Source of the DNA: Reticulitermes lucifugus
Taxonomy: Eukaryota; Arthropoda; Insecta; Blattodea; Rhinotermitidae
Length of the DNA stretch: 20,277 nt
Reading direction: 5' to 3'
Assembly (NCBI GenBank): GCA_026260175.1
Contig: JAKCWW010006709.1
Span: 11,304-31,580 of the forward strand
Shown: piece after piece, positions 9,301 to 16,429 of the stretch
Numbering within the stretch: the stretch's first letter is position 1
Layout of the letters: every line of letters begins with the position of its first letter
Program-made: the position numbers and the translations under genes
The notes under the pieces: model-generated
What the model saw: the letters and a program-made list of their open reading frames with translations, nothing else
Database searches by the model: none
What the model was told of the DNA's origin: nothing

Positions 9301-12300
9301 AATAAGGATACCTACACTTCAGTTGACTTCACAGCATCATACCTTCCCAATAACATGTTGAGCTGTCTCACAAGAACCTTTAAAATTAATGGCATGAATA
9401 TTAAGTAAAAGTTTGATTTCATATTGTCCCTCTAGGGCTGTGGTATTTACAGATGATTTAGTTGAGGGGTTATCAGTGGCAAATATAGTTTGACACAGGA
9501 ATTGTCTAATTAGGTCAATTTCTGTCATTTTTTAGGAAACCCACGACACCGTTGCTAGGATAAGGGAAGATAAATGGTGATGAATTGGACAAAGAAAAGG
9601 AATAGGACAGAAATGTGAGAGAAAGGAGGGGAAGGAGATAGAAATATAAAAATATGGAAGGGATAATGGACCAGAAGAAAAAAGTGGTTGCAAAATATAA
9701 TGTGGAAGGGGGGGAGTGGAATATGTGGTGGTTACATCAAATTGGTAGTTGTGGAGTTTATAAAGTGTCTGTCAGTGTTTATTTCGTATCAGAGGACAGA
9801 TCACTTGACCACTTTTTGTATAGTTCATAAAGTTGTAACTGGAAGAAATGTATCTCGATTATTTAGTGTGGATTGAGGTTATGGATTTTTGGTCATTTCC
9901 CTTTGAAACTTCAATGGGCTTTATGCTAATAGGCCATAGATGTACCTGCAAATTCTGTACAACATTATATAGCTTAACATTTACAAATGTGACTGGTGTG
10001 AAATGCTGTTAGCGTTTAGTAAATTCAGTAGGCAGAATCTATAAATACTGTGGTGAAATACGCTGTGACAGTGGACATTGTAACAAATACCAATCAGAAA
10101 TATTGGTAATGCAGATTGCTGTCTTCTGGCATATGATGCTGTGTTATCAGGGTTGATGTGGACGATGTTTCAGAGGGACCTGCTGTCTCCATTATGTACC
10201 CTGATGACACAAGCAGCAGATTCCCCAGAAACTCTGGTAAATATTTAACAGATTGCATGGTGTCAGATTGATGAGCACAGTAAAGTTCATAATCACCACC
10301 ACAAAAACCTTACATCTTGCAAAAATATAGTTATACACTATCAGAAACTTCCCAGTTTCCAGTCAGAGAGTACGTCAGGGTTTGTCTAACAAGATCCCCT
10401 CCCTCAACAGTGAATTCTGAGAGTAAGACAGTAAGTATGGTTAATATTGCATTATTTTCATGCAGCAGCATTGGCATGGCAGTGGGGTAGCTAGCAGTTT
10501 TACCAACTGGAGGCAGGGTTGCCAGCAGCAGCCTCCAAGAGATTCTCGGCAACAAGAGGTATTGTCATTTTGTCTGCAGCTGCACATTGGCAGCTCTGCT
10601 AGCCATTGTGTAGGATCAGAAAACATGAAAGGAAGATTCCAATTGGAAAACATACATATAGATAGGAGGGATAATATTAAAATGGCTATTAAGGAAATAG
10701 GGTGGGAGAGTGTGAACTGGATTCATCTGGCTCACATCTGAAGCAGTGATAGGCTGTTATGGACACAGCAGTGACACTTCAGTTTATATAAAATGCGGGG
10801 AATTTCTTGACTAGCTGAGCAGCTCATAGATGCTCAGGAACTTTCTTCAGTGGTGTCAGATGTCATCTTCCAGCCAGTTCAGAAACTGATCACACCATGT
10901 AGACACAGAAGACTACGATTAAAACAGGTCACGATGAAAGGCCTTGAATATTCAGTTATAATCTTGTACATTTTCCTAGACCAGTTTTCCAAAAACTTAT
11001 TTTGTTGGTGGTTGGAGAACCTCTTTGGTTAGGAAAGGTACTGACTGAACAGTACACCAAAACAACAGTTTGCAAGTCATGGGGGCATGACAGTGACCTG
11101 AGTGATGTATTCGTGTATTTAACTAAAGTGAAAATAAATGTACTTATTTGTGACTTAATAGAATTTTAACCTTTAACATTCGGCCTTAAATCCCACTGTA
11201 GCCTGTCACTTTTGTGCTGTGTTGGTAGATGTGGCATGGTGTTGGCATGAACAACAGCTGGAGACAGCCACCAGTGGAGGAGTCACAGCGACAGTTCATC
11301 CCATTGCAGGCTGTAAAGCAGCAAAGGAACAGACTCTTGGGGACCCCTCTTCAGGCACTGCCCCAGCAGCATGGCAATAGGGAGTGGCCGTATCAACAAA
11401 ACCCACCACTACCTACAGAGTCCACCTCTACCAACAAGGTAACGAAACACTCTAATCTCACACACTTTGTCTGGATCACAGATGGGAAATCAAAACAATA
11501 AATGATTGGCACTACAGCTCGCTATGAGCCTTGGCCTTCTTGTGGAGGTACAGCACCAGTCTTTCTTATCTTTTGGCACTTCATGGAGGTGAATGATAGG
11601 AATCAAATGGCTATTCCTTGGTCACCCAGCCCATAGCCTAATCACTATTGTGAGTGAGCTGTCCAGCTCCCTACACTTGGGAGGTACCTGGTTGATGCCA
11701 TGTATTAGAATCGGTCATTTTCATTGAGGTTTTCATAGTCTTCCCCAGCACTCCCAAGAGATGCTACTATAAAGTGTATACATTCTAACCATCCCTGCCA
11801 CTGTGCTTCTTCCCCATGTTGGGATAGTATCAATCAGAATTGGTTAGCTGTGTTGTGGTGCAATGATTGCAAGGAGTTGCTGAAGTAGCATGTTCATGTA
11901 ACAATGGGATCTCTTTCTTAGGGAGTGTACCGTATTTACCCGAATATAAGATGTCCCCCCCCCCTGGCTTTACAGTCTTGTTTTCAGGAAAATGCCGTTG
12001 TGAAATGTGTTTAAATTTGTGCATGATTATAAGGTGATCCCCCATTTTTCAAATGATAGATTAGGAAAAAATTATTGTCTTATATTTGGGTAAATACGTT
12101 AAGTGGTTCTGACTTGGTATCCCAAATGACTGGTTTTGTGTGGCAAATATGAATGCAACAAAGTAAAATTGTTGGATAGCCCAAACATTGTTTATTGTTA
12201 GTATATTGTTATCAGGATGGTTAATTCATTGCTTAATGCAGTGATGTGTGTGTGTGTGTACACATACACAGTGTAGTTGTAATCATTTCCCTGAGTATAT

Positions 12301-13020
12301 AGAAATAACGAGCTCAGTTAGGCAAGGCCAGTTGACCATGGGTTGAGTCATTGTCCATTAGGGTAAATTCAGTAGATAAGTAATGATTTGGATGGAGGCA
12401 GTCACAACTTGTTTAACCTTTAAATGACCTATGTTCGCAAATGTGAACGCACAATAAAAAACACCCCTAGAAATTAATTTTATATATTTAGGCAACAAGG
12501 AAATTTACTGCATTTTTAAGACATACTGCATAATCTCTGTTTTATTTTCCACAAAGTGCTGTTTCTTTCATAATTTTATCTTTCTCTGTTCAAATAATAC
12601 TCATGTTTTTCATACACCATGCGCAAAAATTTAAATACCAACCTGGTTGTTTAAAGGTTAAAAGTAGTCCTCCGGAAGGATTGAGGAAAAACATGATAGC
12701 CAGTAACCTAACGGAAATTTGAACTGGGTACCTCCCAACAAGTCTGGAATGTTCACTTTAGGCATGCCATCTAGTAAGCACATCTCCCCATTTATCCCAA
12801 AGCCTCTTCTGCAGTTCCTTCCCTTGGACTTGTCTGAGGCATTTTATGATTGTGCCACTTTAAAATTGTCTTTTGTAATTACGGAAGCATATTGTCTGTA
12901 TTACAGGAGAGTCCTGTGGTAGATCGACCTAATAGTGTTGCAGCAAAGCCTATAGTTCCCCGTCCTAAGAAGCATCGTCTGGCTGCCAACTTCAATGTAA
13001 ATGTGTCTGATACGCAATGA
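170..13020 (+). CDS. 3' part of a spliced gene, 8 exons, dsRBD-like domain plus Q/P-rich tail (XRN1/pacman-like?)
   Basis: Joining 170-322, 4258-4342, 5287-5405, 7123-7321, 8606-8754, 10466-10558, 11229-11438 and 12907-13020 gives 1122 nt: 373 codons and a TGA. Every junction is GT-AG and the intron phases (0,1,0,1,0,0,0) all match, which is strong evidence for one gene. The 5' part lies outside the window. Residues 67-132 (numbered from the first codon seen) fit a double-stranded-RNA-binding-type pattern: a helix, P-x-Y, strands ending in G-E, then a helix rich in A and L. The remaining 240 residues are Q-, P- and S-rich and look disordered, with PPPPP, WHG, FIPLQ and KKHRLAANF motifs. This suits the C-terminal tail of a cytoplasmic mRNA-decay factor; the invertebrate 5'-3' exonuclease XRN1 (pacman), whose tail binds DCP1, is the best guess. 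That identity is inference from general resemblance. Another dsRBD protein with a low-complexity tail is possible. Confidence 0.8.
1425..1743 (+). mobile_element. Complete short retroposon (1439-1729) with 14-bp target-site duplication
   Basis: The direct repeat AATATGAAGGCATG occurs at 1425-1438 and 1730-1743, exactly flanking 291 bp. The insert starts CCTCCCCGGGGGCTGCC and ends GGGCTGTAGTGC followed by an (AAG)n tail. The start resembles 5' regions of insect non-LTR elements and the tail resembles RTE-type 3' ends, so this is probably a short non-autonomous derivative mobilised by an RTE-like LINE. No clear tRNA-type A/B boxes are visible. The family assignment is inference; the duplication and tail are seen directly. 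Confidence 0.85.
2841..2918 (+). mobile_element. SINE 3'-part fragment, related to 6730-6806
   Basis: This stretch aligns with 6730-6806; both share GGCCATG, a TCTGC then CCTTT region, and AATTCATTATTCACT. It is a diverged piece of the same SINE family without visible target-site duplication. Confidence 0.6.
3013..3063 (-). ncRNA. Decayed hammerhead-like ribozyme of a Penelope-type element
   Basis: Read on the minus strand: helix I 5' strand ATACCTCC (3056-3063), core CCGAGGA, a single T, helix II GGCCAC-AAGA-GTGGAC (one mismatch), AAAAC, AT, GTA, then helix I 3' strand GGAGGTAT (3013-3020), which pairs perfectly with the 5' strand. This is the full topology of a type I hammerhead with a 2-bp helix III. 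Two invariant core bases differ (U4 to C, G12 to A), so it is probably inactive. Confidence 0.5.
3765..4080 (+). mobile_element. SINE with inverted 5' part (twin-priming-like)
   Basis: 3951-4080 aligns in plus orientation with the 3' half of the SINE at 7400-7655 (GGGGCATG, TGACCAC, TCTAGTG, GAGCTATACCT, TCAGGG). 3765-3945 aligns in minus orientation with the 5' half of the same SINE, including a tRNA-like head (GGTTCAATTCTAG on the minus strand) and the AAAGTGGCC segment. The two halves abut at about 3945 with only a short overlap in SINE coordinates. That is the structure made by twin priming during retrotransposition. Two adjacent opposite copies are the alternative. Confidence 0.65.
4258..4342 (+). 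CDS. Exon 2 (residues 52-80, start of dsRBD-like domain)
   Basis: The acceptor follows a pyrimidine-rich tract ending GGTCCAG at 4257; the donor is AAAG|GTAAGA at 4343. It is 85 nt, phase 0 in and phase 1 out. It encodes a T/S/P-rich linker followed by [13 protein letters not shown], the first helix of the dsRNA-binding-like domain. The split glycine codon at the exon end is completed by the first two bases of exon 3. The phase fit to both neighbours supports this short exon strongly. Confidence 0.8.
4450..4565 (+). repeat. Penelope/hammerhead-like repeat, copy a
   Basis: This aligns with 10140-10270 and more loosely with 8240-8370. Shared blocks are GTTTCA, ACCTGCT, CTGATGA, GCAGCAGATTC, GAAAC and AGAGTACACGATGTC-like sequence. 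The core at 4497-4528 is CTGATGA-T-hairpin region-GAAAC, followed by ACTT and GTA. Confidence 0.55.
5031..5105 (+). repeat. 75-bp perfect direct repeat, copy 1
   Basis: Identical base for base to 6533-6607, starting CTTGTGATGTAAG and ending AAAACATTCTT. Copy 2 is part of an inserted Penelope-derived unit; copy 1 lacks the downstream hammerhead-like part and has no clear duplication around it. It lies 181 bases before exon 3. Confidence 0.95.
5287..5405 (+). CDS. Exon 3 (residues 80-119, core of dsRBD-like domain)
   Basis: The acceptor is GTGTTGTAG at 5286; the donor is GAACAG|GTGAGA at 5406. It is 119 nt, phase 1 in and phase 0 out. It encodes [17 protein letters not shown], then [19 protein letters not shown]. 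The order P-x-Y, turn, two beta strands, G-E and a T-rich N-cap matches the beta sheet of a dsRBD-type fold. Whether it binds RNA is uncertain, because the basic KKxAK cluster typical of strong binders is replaced here by TTREQASENAA across the exon 3/4 junction. Such degenerate dsRBDs often bind proteins instead. Confidence 0.85.
6142..6388 (+). mobile_element. piggyBac-type MITE, copy 1 (older)
   Basis: Its 247 bp align along their length with the reverse complement of 12417-12657. The ends are CCTTTAA and TTAAAGG. The flanking TTAA sites are mutated (CATT on the left, TGAA on the right), so this copy is older or less well preserved than the one at 12417. It has no coding capacity. Confidence 0.75.
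6506..6704 (+). mobile_element. 173-bp Penelope-derived insertion (6519-6691) with 13-bp duplication
   Basis: TATCATGATTGGA occurs at 6506-6518 and 6692-6704, exactly flanking the insert. The insert contains copy 2 of the 75-bp repeat (6533-6607) directly followed by a hammerhead-like unit (6602-6658), then ACGCGGCTGTGCGCCCGAG. It is non-coding and short, so probably a truncated or terminal-repeat-only copy of a Penelope-like element. Confidence 0.8.
6602..6658 (+). ncRNA. Hammerhead-ribozyme-like structure with intact core
   Basis: CTGAGGA (6610-6616) matches CUGANGA. A T follows, then a perfect 6-bp helix II, GGGGAC (6618-6623) with GTCCCC (6631-6636) and loop GGAGCAA, then GAAA (6637-6640). 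A 2-bp helix III (AC with GT, loop GTT) and GTA (6645-6647) follow, with predicted cleavage after A6647. Helix I can form as TTG/CAA (6606-6608, 6650-6652) plus ATTC/GAAT (6602-6605, 6655-6658) around an internal loop. Minimal type I hammerheads with weak helix III are known from Penelope-like elements. The extra T between the core and helix II is atypical, so activity is unproven. Confidence 0.55.
7123..7321 (+). CDS. Exon 4 (residues 120-186, end of dsRBD-like domain, Q-rich linker)
   Basis: The acceptor is TGTTCTGGCAG at 7122; the donor is CAAG|GTACAG at 7322. It is 199 nt, phase 0 in and phase 1 out. It starts with [13 protein letters not shown], the last helix of the dsRBD-like domain, joined seamlessly to exon 3. 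The rest is S/G-rich then strongly Q-, H- and P-rich ([14 protein letters not shown]), typical of a disordered, aggregation-prone tail of a P-body protein. Open frames exist in the other two phases here, but only this frame keeps both junction phases and the domain. Confidence 0.85.
7388..7667 (+). mobile_element. tRNA-type SINE (7400-7655) with probable 12-bp duplication
   Basis: TACCTTTAATTT (7388-7399) and TACCTTTCATTT (7656-7667) flank the element with one mismatch. The head has GGGAATCGATTCCC, resembling a pol III B box; the tail is TTACCTTTACC-rich. It aligns with the two halves of the rearranged copy at 3765-4080. Confidence 0.7.
8240..8370 (+). repeat. Penelope/hammerhead-like repeat, copy c
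   Basis: The core at 8293-8324 reads CTGAAGC-T-GGAGG-CAATATGTT-CCTCT-GAAAC, followed by ATTG and GCA. The GGAGG/CCTCT stem keeps helix II. The CUGANGA core has its last base changed and the GUA is GCA, so it is decayed. Downstream CTACCAGGCTACATGGTGTCATG matches the layout after copies a and b. Confidence 0.5.
8606..8754 (+). CDS. Exon 5 (residues 186-235, proline-rich segment)
   Basis: The acceptor is GTCCACAG at 8605; the donor is AATCAG|GTTAGC at 8755. It is 149 nt, phase 1 in and phase 0 out; the split Asp codon is completed correctly. It encodes [14 protein letters not shown], a glycine/proline stretch, then [21 protein letters not shown] run flanked by aromatics is a typical ligand for EVH1 or similar proline-binding domains. 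In invertebrate XRN1 a proline-rich motif in the tail binds the DCP1 EVH1 domain, so this would be the expected site if the gene is XRN1 (inference). Confidence 0.85.
9583..9715 (+). repeat. Purine-rich low-complexity tract
   Basis: About 130 bases dominated by A and G, with runs such as GAGAGAAAGGAGGGGAAGGAG. No gene or element boundary is visible. Confidence 0.7.
10140..10270 (+). repeat. Penelope/hammerhead-like repeat, copy b
   Basis: Aligns with copy a at 4450-4565 through GTTTCA, ACCTGCT, CTGATGA, GCAGCAGATTC and ATGGTGTCA. The core at 10201-10232 is CTGATGA ... GAAAC, followed by TCTG and GTA. Helix II is largely lost. Confidence 0.55.
10463..10468 (+). promoter_or_regulatory. Tandem NAGNAG splice acceptor of exon 6
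   Basis: CAGCAG sits at the exon border, so splicing may occur after 10465 or 10468, adding or dropping one glutamine without changing frame. Confidence 0.6.
10466..10558 (+). CDS. Exon 6 (residues 236-266, first WHG motif)
   Basis: The acceptor is a T-rich tract ending CATGCAG; the donor is CAAGAG|GTATTG at 10559. It is 93 nt, phase 0 at both ends, so it could be skipped without a frameshift. It encodes [17 protein letters not shown], then Q-, P- and R-rich sequence. The motif W-H-G-x-G ... N/S-W-R-Q recurs at the start of exon 7, which suggests exon or motif duplication. Function is unknown; it may be a short binding motif. Confidence 0.8.
10559..11228 (+). other. Intron 6 (670 nt)
   Basis: GTATTG to TTGGTAG, phase 0. 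I see no repeat or gene in it; the open frame running from exon 6 into it stops without coding character. Confidence 0.75.
11229..11438 (+). CDS. Exon 7 (residues 267-336, second WHG motif, FIPLQ)
   Basis: The acceptor is GTGTTGGTAG at 11228; the donor is AACAAG|GTAACG at 11439. It is 210 nt, phase 0 at both ends. It encodes [15 protein letters not shown], close to the motif in exon 6, then [16 protein letters not shown], the most helix-prone and least repetitive part of the tail, followed by Q/P/N-rich sequence. The methionine at the exon start is coincidental, since the frame and phases fit a middle exon. Confidence 0.85.
11500..11690 (-). mobile_element. Degenerate tRNA-type SINE remnant
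   Basis: On the minus strand, GAGCTGGACAGCTCACTCAC and TAGTGATTAGGCTATGGG resemble a tRNA-derived head, ATTTGATTCC a B box, and GCTGTAGTGCCA a 3' tail like that of the 1439-1729 retroposon (GGGCTGTAGTGC). Limits are approximate. Confidence 0.5.
11930..12099. mobile_element. MITE with 21-bp terminal inverted repeats, TA target site
   Basis: The left end CCGTATTTACCCGAATATAAG (11930-11950) pairs with CTTATATTTGGGTAAATACG plus T at 12079-12099, two mismatches in 21. TA flanks both sides (11928-11929, 12100-12101), as in Tc1/mariner-type elements. It has no coding capacity. Confidence 0.8.
12242..12272. repeat. TG/CA microsatellite, partly self-complementary
   Basis: A run of TG units is followed by TACACATACACA, so the strand can fold back on itself. 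Confidence 0.8.
12413..12661. mobile_element. piggyBac-type MITE, copy 2 (12417-12657, intact ends)
   Basis: TTAA at 12413-12416 and 12658-12661 flank ends CCTTTAAATGACC and GGTTGTTTAAAGG, inverted repeats matching at 11 of 13 positions. The TTAA target site and CC start are piggyBac features. It aligns over its whole length with the reverse complement of 6142-6388. Confidence 0.8.
12907..13020 (+). CDS. Exon 8, terminal coding exon (residues 337-373 and stop)
   Basis: The acceptor is CTGTATTACAG at 12906; the frame ends at TGA 13018-13020. It is 114 nt, phase 0. It encodes [17 protein letters not shown], the basic stretch PRPKKHR, then [14 protein letters not shown] basic patch followed by a short hydrophobic peptide at the extreme C-terminus is a plausible docking motif or nuclear-localisation-like signal. 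A similar end is my vague recollection for metazoan XRN1, which needs checking by alignment. Confidence 0.85.
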   Translation, partial: ESPVVDRPNSVAAKPIVPRPKKHRLAANFNVNVSDTQ

Positions 13021-13315
13021 GGGAGGGACATCTGAGACAAAGAGGGGAATACTCTCGCTCTGGTGGTGACTGGATATGAGCAGATGATGCAGGAATACTG
13101 TGCATCTGTGAACATCATGTTGGTATGCTGCCAGCAGTCATCAGTAGTCTTTATTAACGCGCCTCCCACTGCACTGTAAACATAATTATCAGTTGATCAA
13201 AGAAGCAGACTTAAATTTTTTACCAGCTCTTTTTCTTTCCATTATGATGAATTGTATCAAGATATATGACATTTGATTTTACTTACAGCAATTAAATATA
13301 GACAGCTTTTATAAG
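13021..13315 (+). other. Probable 3' UTR
   Basis: Follows the stop codon. The end is set by the ATTAAA at 13291 and the T/GT-rich tract at 13318-13340. A longer UTR cannot be excluded. Confidence 0.4.
13291..13296 (+). promoter_or_regulatory. Candidate polyadenylation signal ATTAAA
   Basis: It is the common variant of AATAAA, about 270 nt after the stop, with a GT/T-rich downstream element (GTCTGTTCTTCTGTTGTTCC) at the expected distance. Confidence 0.4.
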
Positions 13316-15599
13316 ACAGTCTGTTCTTCTGTTGTTCCTTATGGAATTATATGCCAATTTTAAATATTTTTATTTGCACCTTAATCAAAGGTCCTCTCAT
13401 AAAATCAACAGGACTGGAATGGCTGTACTCCATAATGTAGTACACAAAATTTCCAGCAGCATTTGTAGTTCACTGAGCTTACTTGTGGACTGTATGAAAT
13501 TTTTTTCATGGTTTATAATATACATGGAAAAAGCCTATTTATGTCCATAAGTAAAATGGAATTTAAGGGGCAGGTGTGATAACTAAGATGGAATTTGAAA
13601 TGAATGTGTGGTGTTATCAACCTTGAAACAAACAGGCCATGCGCCATTGTCATACACACTGGGTATGCAAGACAATACAGTGTATATGGTGTAGATTAGA
13701 AGCAACATGTGCTGTCAGGATCGGCTTGCTATCCTAAAGTCACAGTCACTTCTACCTCTACAATTTGCCAGGTATAATGACTGTACCACTTGACAGTCTC
13801 TTGTTGTTGGTGCAGTATTTTCAAAGAATTAAATTAAATTTACTCTATAATTTGGACTAATTAATACGGTAAACCCCCAGTTTTATGTTCCCGCATTTTG
13901 TGCTTTTTGCAGTTTTACTCCCTTTTTATATGGCCCTGGCCAAATGTCCACAAGAACAGTGTTTCCCATATTTTACACTTACCCAGTTTCACACCACTTT
14001 AGGTAGTCCCTATCAATACATAAAATTGGGGGTTTACTGTGCTTGCTGTGTTGGCAGAAGTGGGTGGCAATCTTAGACTGCTGATCCATGCTGTGAGGCT
14101 GACTTTCTTGTGACTTGCTTGTGTGATACTGTTGTGATGCTGATTTGATAGTGGATCCTTGCTGTAAGACATTTTCAGAAGTCATGTCCTTCATCTCGAC
14201 TGTTGTCCTCTTGTTTTTAGCTGCCTATTGCAGCTTTTCTGCCACAAAACTGATGTGACCACATCTGGAACATTCATAGCCATCAGCACTGCAGAACAGT
14301 GCCAAGCTCTGTGATCACTGAACACAATCTCATCATTTCTGAACCATTTTAAACACTTTATATCATTCACCCATATTCGCTGGCTCTGGATACTTTGTGA
14401 AGATGCTCATGACAACAGTTCAGCCCATCAATTGGGACCAGATTCAGACTGCATTTCAGTAGTCCCATTGCCACACCTGCTGACAAGAGAGGTGCTTGTG
14501 TCAACACCTGTGGAGAAGCTTTTTTTGCTGGCATACATGCTGTACATTTTATTTTCATTAGAAGGGCCCATAAATTCCATTTGTAAGTCCATTTATATCT
14601 TTGATGAACATTCTGTCTCAAGCATCTTGAACCATAGTATACTGCCAGAACTGCAGATATAAGTTGATACTACCAGTGGGCAGGACCAGAAGATATGTAC
14701 TAGTTCATACCATATATGGTTACCTATGGAAAGCCAGTGCTGTTTGACATTTTTGAATGAATTAGTTCTTTGGACAGGTATTAAACATTCTAGACTCCTA
14801 ATCTGAGGAGTTTGTTAATACTGAGGACTTTTTCTACAGAAAGAAATACCAATTCTTTGTGCAGTTGCTTACCATGTCAGTAGTTAAATCTCCTAAGATG
14901 GAACAACACTCAGAATAAGAGATGGAAATTTACTCATGTAATTAAAACAAAGGACTGGGAATGGGGATTAAAATCACATCCAAAAACTATACCACATTAC
15001 TTGCATGTTGCTCTAACAGCTATGAATACTGTATATATTGTCAAAAGTATGGTATAACTGTCTTAGGGTGTTCTATGTTAGGTCCATGACTGGAAACAGG
15101 AAAGTTACATTTTTGTTTATAATAGATTTCGTGACCACTGTTGTGGGTACCCAGCATGAGAGAGTTAAGGGACTCTTAGACAAATGTTTGCAAAAGGCAA
15201 ATTTTGCAGACAGCCTTCATTAACACAAAGGAAGGGAACACACTGATTATATGTTTGATCACTTACTGGTACAAATTTCTTTGATGTGTTATGGTATAGC
15301 CATTTTATCTTTCACACATTCTGCCTCAGTAAGGACAAATATTAAGTTCCTTGTGCTCAAACTTTAAGAGATTTCTGTTACAGCTGAAAATTGGCAGGTG
15401 TTTCTACGTAAGAGTGGAAGTTATGGGACTTAGTGTTAAGGCTGCCATAGCAGTAGGCCCAGTAGAATGTAGTGGGTTGTCAGTCCACCAGTGGACTATA
15501 AAATCTGAGATATTTTCATTGTGATGAACATATGACTCCTCCTTCCTAGTTTGCACTATCTCCATGGAGCAGAGTCCTTAAGCTGAGCTACCATATTCA
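13316..15599. other. Intergenic, one MITE, otherwise nothing recognised
   Basis: CpG-poor, AT-rich sequence. Besides the MITE at 13867-14039 I see no gene. Minus-strand frames at 13979-14194 (crossing the MITE end) and 14367-14621 have no recognisable domain. Confidence 0.5.
13867..14039. mobile_element. pogo/Tigger-like MITE
   Basis: ACGGTAAACCCCCAGTTTTA (from 13866) is mirrored by TAAAATTGGGGGTTTACTGT (to 14040), two mismatches over the 22-bp repeats. Ends of the CAGTAAACCCC type are typical of pogo/Tigger DNA transposons. TA precedes the left end; the right TA is mutated. Confidence 0.75.
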
Positions 15600-15650
15600 C
15601 ATAGATACAAATTATTCTAAGAAACATTTTATTCTTTCCAAGTGCTACAT

Positions 15651-15677
15651 ATTTCGATCGAAAATTGTCATCATCAG
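15651..15677 (-). ncRNA. Decayed hammerhead-like core of the Penelope-like element
   Basis: On the minus strand CTGATGA-T, a weak hairpin, then GAAAT, AT and GTA. The order and spacing match the copies at 3013 and 6602, but helix II and helix I are mostly lost. Confidence 0.4.
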
Positions 15678-15690
15678 GTGTTCTTCTACA

Positions 15691-15721
15691 AAATCTTAAA
15701 AATTGTTGATTTTTAAGATTT
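15691..15721. repeat. Perfect 13-bp hairpin, 5-base loop
   Basis: AAATCTTAAAAAT (15691-15703) and ATTTTTAAGATTT (15709-15721) are exact inverted repeats around TGTTG, inside the Penelope tail next to the hammerhead-like core. Confidence 0.9.
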
Positions 15722-16429
15722 ATGGTAAATGGGTTTTATTACATATTCTGTCTTTACTTTTGTTCTTCATAGCTTAAATATGTTACTGGCTGTGTTATTC
15801 GGATCATTGAAATGTTTTATCTTCCTAAAATTCTAGTTTCTTGTGAAAATTTTTTCTTTTGATTAGACCTTAAAAAGCAAAAGCTTTAAAATAGCAAGTT
15901 AAAATTCGTTAAAATGGTTTGAAGTTGGTGTTGCTGCTGCTGTTGGGGTTTCTCAAGTTTTGCATATTTGTTTTTTTTTTTAATTCTTCTTTGCATTTTT
16001 CTGCTGTGATCTATCATTTAGTGTTTATTTACAATGTAATAAATGCTATGTATTCTGCAACAACAGTAATATAAAATTAGTATATGCTAGTGTAAACATT
16101 TTTATATTGGTGTGTAATATTAGGAAAATCATTTACGGTCTTCTCATTTCTTTATTTCCTGAGTCTTGGTGTGGTTGTATTATGTCTCATTGATATACAG
16201 ATGATCAGATTTTCATTTACTGAAAACTGAAACCATTATTTAGTTAGTATTGTAATCATTAGTTTCCAACTTTCATCTTTTTACATTGGTCATAGTACTT
16301 TTAACTGGAAATGTTGACAGAATACTTACAGCATCCAGTTTTAATGTTTACTTTTTGCTAATGTATGCATAAACTTAGAACTGTTGGGAATGCAGTGAAT
16401 GGTATCCTATAGACATGCCCATCGCCTGT

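Larger units (their letters stand above)
8755..10465 (+). other. Intron 5 (1711 nt)
   Basis: GTTAGC to ATGCAG, phase 0. It contains a purine-rich tract (9583-9715) and a hammerhead-like repeat copy (10140-10270). A minus-strand open frame at 9337-9528 matches nothing I recognise and is probably chance. Confidence 0.75.
11439..12906 (+). other. Intron 7 (1468 nt)
   Basis: GTAACG to ATTACAG, phase 0. It holds a minus-strand SINE remnant (11500-11690), a TA-type MITE (11930-12099), a TG microsatellite (12242-12272) and a piggyBac-type MITE (12417-12657). Confidence 0.75.

Noticed and set aside
9337..9528. 63-codon minus-strand frame starting [10 protein letters not shown]
   Set aside because: Looks protein-like in composition but I recognise no family and see no splice or promoter context.
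12242..12272. TG/CA run as a regulatory or Z-DNA element
   Set aside because: A short common microsatellite; nothing ties it to regulation.
13979..14285. Minus-strand frame and a C-x2-C-x-H sequence that recalls a gag zinc knuckle
   Set aside because: Spacing does not fit CX2CX4HX4C and the frame crosses the MITE terminal repeat; likely chance.
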